In this document: in pieces, positions 14,829 through 17,954 of the stretch
Layout of the letters: each line of letters starts with the position of its first letter
Position numbering within the stretch: the stretch's first letter is position 1
Source of the DNA: an uncultured Polycyclovorans sp.
Lineage (GTDB): Bacteria > Pseudomonadota > Gammaproteobacteria > Nevskiales > Nevskiaceae
Direction of reading: 5' to 3'
Assembly: GCA_936928855.1 (NCBI GenBank)
Contig: CAKZHZ010000088.1
Location: forward strand, 1-17,954
Length of the DNA stretch: 17,954 bases
The notes under the pieces: model-generated
Told to the model about the DNA's origin: nothing
The model's database searches: none
The model's input: only the letters and a program-made list of their open reading frames with translations
Made by a program: the position numbers and the translations under genes

Positions 14829-17741
14829 ATGAAAAATTACATCACGAGGAGCATCGAGATGCGGGATTACCTCCTGCCGACGACACTGGCTGCGTTGGGG
14901 CTGCTGGTCCCCGCTGTGGCCGTGGCGGACAACGAATGCGGTGTGCAGCAGCAGCCGGGCGCGGCCGAAACGGTCACCTGTGCCCCGGGCGACTATGCCG
15001 GCGGTATCACCTACCAGGCCGATGGTGACCTCACGGTGCAGGTGCCACTGGCGGATGGCGACCTGCAGTTGAATGCGGCGGGGGCATCCGTCAGCGCTGT
15101 CGGCAGCGACGGCATGGCATGGGACAGCGGCCTCTTCACCAACGTCATTCGCGGCAGCGACGGCGCGATCCTCGATTTCACCACAGAGGCCGGTGCGATC
15201 GACGTCGTGACCAACCGTATCACCGGCAGTGGTACCGCCAGTCACGGCATCCGCGCCAGCAGTGTCAGCGGTGACATCGATATCACCGCCGGCGGCGCCA
15301 TCGGCGGCGTATTGACCGGGATCGAGGCGACGTCGATTTCCGGTGACATTTCGCTTGATATTGCGGGCACCATCGACGTGCCGGGGGCGGGCACACCCAA
15401 TCACGCCATCAGGGCGTCGACGCAGCAGGGTGATATCGATCTCGTTGTGCGCGGTTCGGTCAACGATCGTATCGCGCTCGACACCACCGGCGGGGCGGGT
15501 GCGATCTCGATGCGTGTGGACGGCGCCCTGATTTTCGGGGAGGCAGACTTGAGAACCGGCACTGGCGCATTGCAAGTCGATTTGCAGCCGGGTGCGTTTC
15601 TGGATCGCGCGACCCTCCGCACCGAGACGGGCGGCGATGCCGTGATCACGCTGCATCAGGGTGTGAACCTCAACCGTCCCAGCCGGCCGATGTTCGACCT
15701 GAATCCGGGTGCGGGCACCCAGACCACGCTGAATCTCGAGACTCTCATTGACTCACGGGTGCAGTCCGGGACCAGCAACACCATTGTGGTGCTGCGGGGC
15801 GGCGGAGCCGGGCGTACGGTCATCCACAATCGTGCCGGCATTCACGGCAGCATGGACTTTTCCTCCAACTCGGGGGGCGTCACCTTCCACAACTATGGCG
15901 CCAGCGCAGCCCATCCAGAGGCCGTCGGTCTGACCTTCCTGGAAACCGGCCTGCGCTTCGGCGGCGGGGACGATGTGGTCCGCAACGAGGCCGGTGCCCA
16001 GATTATCTCCGGGATCCCCAGATTCTTCGACGATCGTGATGGGGGCACACCGGAGGCAGTTATCGTGGCCGCCGCCGATTTTGGTGCGGGCAATGATCGC
16101 TGGGTCAACGACGGCGTCCTGGTGGTGGGTGAGACCACGGTGGATGACCTGTTCAATTCCGATCCACAAGCTTTTCAGCTCAATGTGATCGGACTGGAGA
16201 CCTTCGAGAATAGTGGCTTGATCATCCTCGGAGGCGTTGCCCGGGCTGCGCCGCACCTGGCCGTCGTCGATGACACCCTGCTCTGCGATTACGGCGGGCC
16301 GTGCATTGATCGCTATGGCCGTACCGACGGCGAGTTCAGTGATGTGCTGTCGATGCCCGGTACCCACTATGTCGGACAGGCCGGCAGTCAGATCCTCTTG
16401 GATGCCGCCCTCGGACTGGGGCTTTCCCAGGCCAACTGCACCGACCGCGCCGGCCGTGCCGGCATGTGGCGACTGCCGGGGGCCGACTGTGTGGACCTGA
16501 CCGGTGGCAGCACCGAGGGCGTCACCGAGATCGTCGTGCACGAGCGGTTCGCCACCGATGCCGGCGCCCACAACCCGGACGGCCTCGTGGTGGTGGATGT
16601 CAGCGGGGGGAGCAGCGCCGCCGGGCACTTCGTGCTGTCGCCGGAATCCGAGTTGTACAACCCGGCCCTCAATGCCCTCGACAAAGGCCTGTTCCACTTT
16701 CCGTTGGTGTACGACGAGGAAACACAGCAGCACAAGCTGCTGGGCCTGCCGGGCCACCGCGCCTATCAGATGCCCTTGCTGGTGCAGTCCACCCAGGCGA
16801 TTGGACGCGCCCATTCACAGACCTGGCTGGGACGGCAGGCGGATCGCCGGACCACGGTGCGTGACCGCGGCACCGCGGCCGAGAACGCCATCTGGGGCGG
16901 TATCACCCAGTCGCGTCATTCCCGCGAGCCCGGGCAGCACAGCGGACCCACCCAGTTCCGCAACGACTACGACCAGGACATCACCACCGTGCAGGCCGGT
17001 GTCGACTGGCTGCACGGGGGCGACGGCCGCGCCTCCTGGGTCGTCGGTACCCTGTTCGGCTATGCGAACTCGCAGGTGGACTTTACCGAGATGGGCACCC
17101 AGGCCGAGTTCGATGGTGTGACCGCCGGGGTGTACGCCGGCTACCAGGGCGCCGCCTTCTTCTGGGATGCCCTGCTCACCGGCAACTGGGTGCAGATGGA
17201 CTATGACGACATCGCCTTCAGCGATCCGACCGACCCGTTCGATGCCCTGAAAACGCAGGCCCAGAACATCGGTGTCGAGGCCGAGGCGGGCTGGCGCCTG
17301 TCCTGGTCCGAGGCCTACATCGAACCGCTGATCGGCCTGTCCTGGGCGCGCACCGAGTTCGACACGATGACCATTCTGTCGAAGAACGTCGGGGCCCGCC
17401 CCGGCAACCAGGTGTTCGGCGACAACACCCCCAGCAGTTTCCGGGGGGCCGTAGGTGCGCGTGCCGGCCTGCAGCAGACCCTGGGCAGCCTGCGCGCCGA
17501 CTATCGGCTGACCGCGCGGTTCTGGAACGAATTCCAGGGCGAGACCGCGGTGCGAATCCGCAGTATCGGGCCGGACCTGGTGGTCGACGACACCTTCGAC
17601 AGCGCGTTGAGCGAGATCGCGCTGGGCGTTGGCCTGGGCAATGCCGGCGGCACCGTCAGCGGACACCTGCAGGTCGATGGCACCTTCGGCGACGACTACG
17701 ACAGCTTCGGCATGACCGCCGGATTCCGCTACCAGTGGTAA
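14829..17741 (+). CDS. Type Va autotransporter with beta-helical passenger
   Basis: 970 residues. The ATG at 14829 is preferred over the in-frame one at 14859 because of the strong ribosome binding site; either gives a signal peptide ending in AVAVA, cleaved near residue 33. The passenger (about 34-680) is rich in Gly, Asp, Asn and Thr with short hydrophobic strands. Three related units spaced 24-29 residues apart begin near residues 139, 163 and 192 (HGIRASSVSGDIDI, TGIEATSISGDISL, HAIRASTQQGDIDL). Two later motifs are FGGGDD (377) and FGAGND (418), each followed by an Asn-containing strand. The C-terminal barrel (about 684-970, PF03797 type) starts NAIWGGITQSRHS, shows alternating strands such as WVVGTLFGYANSQVDF and AEAGWRLSWSEAYIEPLIGLSW, and ends FRYQW. 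Six cysteines occur as pairs (37/51, 486/492, 537/554). No serine-protease, lipase or esterase motif was found, so a binding or adhesive role is more likely. Its link to the receptor is very close, but function is inferred. Confidence 0.9.
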   Translation: MKNYITRSIEMRDYLLPTTLAALGLLVPAVAVADNECGVQQQPGAAETVTCAPGDYAGGITYQADGDLTVQVPLADGDLQLNAAGASVSAVGSDGMAWDSGLFTNVIRGSDGAILDFTTEAGAIDVVTNRITGSGTASHGIRASSVSGDIDITAGGAIGGVLTGIEATSISGDISLDIAGTIDVPGAGTPNHAIRASTQQGDIDLVVRGSVNDRIALDTTGGAGAISMRVDGALIFGEADLRTGTGALQVDLQPGAFLDRATLRTETGGDAVITLHQGVNLNRPSRPMFDLNPGAGTQTTLNLETLIDSRVQSGTSNTIVVLRGGGAGRTVIHNRAGIHGSMDFSSNSGGVTFHNYGASAAHPEAVGLTFLETGLRFGGGDDVVRNEAGAQIISGIPRFFDDRDGGTPEAVIVAAADFGAGNDRWVNDGVLVVGETTVDDLFNSDPQAFQLNVIGLETFENSGLIILGGVARAAPHLAVVDDTLLCDYGGPCIDRYGRTDGEFSDVLSMPGTHYVGQAGSQILLDAALGLGLSQANCTDRAGRAGMWRLPGADCVDLTGGSTEGVTEIVVHERFATDAGAHNPDGLVVVDVSGGSSAAGHFVLSPESELYNPALNALDKGLFHFPLVYDEETQQHKLLGLPGHRAYQMPLLVQSTQAIGRAHSQTWLGRQADRRTTVRDRGTAAENAIWGGITQSRHSREPGQHSGPTQFRNDYDQDITTVQAGVDWLHGGDGRASWVVGTLFGYANSQVDFTEMGTQAEFDGVTAGVYAGYQGAAFFWDALLTGNWVQMDYDDIAFSDPTDPFDALKTQAQNIGVEAEAGWRLSWSEAYIEPLIGLSWARTEFDTMTILSKNVGARPGNQVFGDNTPSSFRGAVGARAGLQQTLGSLRADYRLTARFWNEFQGETAVRIRSIGPDLVVDDTFDSALSEIALGVGLGNAGGTVSGHLQVDGTFGDDYDSFGMTAGFRYQW

Positions 17742-17812
17742 GTGCGCCCGCGACGCGCCGTGAATCGTGGTGGGTGATAGGTGATTCGTAACGGCAAAAG
17801 CGGCTTTCTCCT

Positions 17813-17909
17813 CGTCACCCCGGATTCGATCCGGGGACCAGTGGCCACTGCGGGTTCTGGATGCCCGATCCAGTCGGGCATGACGATAGGGAACGGTCGG
17901 GCATGACGG
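17813..17909. repeat. Dispersed-type palindromic repeat with a duplicated right end
   Basis: Left half CGTCACCCCGGAT... (17813-17841) and right half ...GTCGGGCATGACG (17857-17885) are imperfect reverse complements, about 20 of 29 positions. Each half is itself a small hairpin: CCCCGGAT-TCG-ATCCGGGG (17818-17836) and GCCCGA-TCCAG-TCGGGC (17863-17879). Between them lies CAGTGGCCACTG (17839-17850), a perfect 12-nt palindrome. The end segment GTCGGGCATGACG (17873-17885) recurs at 17897-17909. This style of intergenic repeat (CGTCA-CCCGGA ... TGACG) is common in proteobacterial genomes. It may also terminate the upstream unit, but no T-run accompanies it. Confidence 0.7.
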
Positions 17910-17940
17910 TGGGAAGAACGAACAACGAGGAGCAGCAACG

Positions 17941-17954
17941 ATGACCAACAAGAT
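17941..17954 (+). CDS. Start of a further gene (partial, cut by the window edge)
   Basis: An ATG at 17941 begins MTNK and is preceded by GAGGAG (17927-17932) at 8 nt spacing, a good ribosome binding site. Only four complete codons remain, so no product can be named. It is separated from the autotransporter by about 200 nt that hold a palindromic repeat, so it may or may not belong to the same transcript. Confidence 0.55.

Noticed and set aside
12830..14830. A 666-codon open frame on the - strand within the receptor gene
   Set aside because: Antisense of receptor codons; the translation is Gly/Val/Asp-rich without motifs or a convincing start signal.
14829..16880. Passenger as a serine-protease (SPATE) or GDSL-lipase autotransporter
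   Set aside because: No GDSGS catalytic motif, and no N-terminal GDS block with a matching Asp-x-x-His near the passenger end.
17790..17812. GCAAAAGCGGCTTTCTC as a Rho-independent terminator of the autotransporter
   Set aside because: The only pairing, AAAGC with GCTTT, leaves a 1-nt loop, which cannot form, and there is no proper T-run.

Overview
The window is GC-rich (clearly above 60 % by eye), densely coded DNA from a Gram-negative bacterium, with every recognisable gene on the + strand. A DUF1302 outer-membrane protein, a TolC/MFP/RND efflux set, a FecI/FecR pair and a large TonB-dependent receptor together suggest a gammaproteobacterium of environmental type, for example a Nevskiales- or Xanthomonadales-like lineage. 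The lineage is an inference from gene style, not from a marker gene. No tRNA, rRNA, CRISPR array, insertion sequence or transposase gene was found.

Region 1 (1-2940): the last 17 codons of an unidentified gene, a gene-free leader, then an 842-residue DUF1302-family outer-membrane protein. It is followed by a long imperfect palindrome of about 150-170 nt that looks like a dispersed repeat, and by a clean Rho-independent terminator.

Region 2 (2941-9463): an AT-rich promoter/operator region and a tightly packed four-gene operon: a TetR-family repressor, a TolC-family outer-membrane channel whose start lies inside the tetR gene, a membrane fusion protein and a 1036-residue RND pump. It encodes a complete tripartite efflux system with its own regulator and ends in two strong back-to-back hairpins.

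Region 3 (9464-17741): a FecI-type ECF sigma factor, a FecR-type anti-sigma/transducer overlapping it by 4 nt, a 1182-residue TonB-dependent receptor with an N-terminal signalling (STN) domain, and a 970-residue type Va autotransporter. The autotransporter's ribosome binding site begins in the stop codon of the receptor. The first three genes form a standard cell-surface signalling cassette: ligand on the receptor, STN to FecR, FecR to FecI, transcription of the receptor. The closely coupled autotransporter is the unusual element and the best candidate for something undescribed. It would place a surface-anchored beta-helical protein under the same ligand-responsive sigma factor as the receptor, perhaps as a partner in substrate capture.

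Region 4 (17742-17954): a dispersed-type palindromic repeat with a duplicated end, then the first codons of a further gene with a good ribosome binding site.

A theme across the window is that three exported outer-membrane proteins (DUF1302, receptor, autotransporter) carry their mature cysteines in even numbers and mostly in closely spaced pairs (4, 6 and 3 pairs), which suggests disulfide-stapled surface loops.
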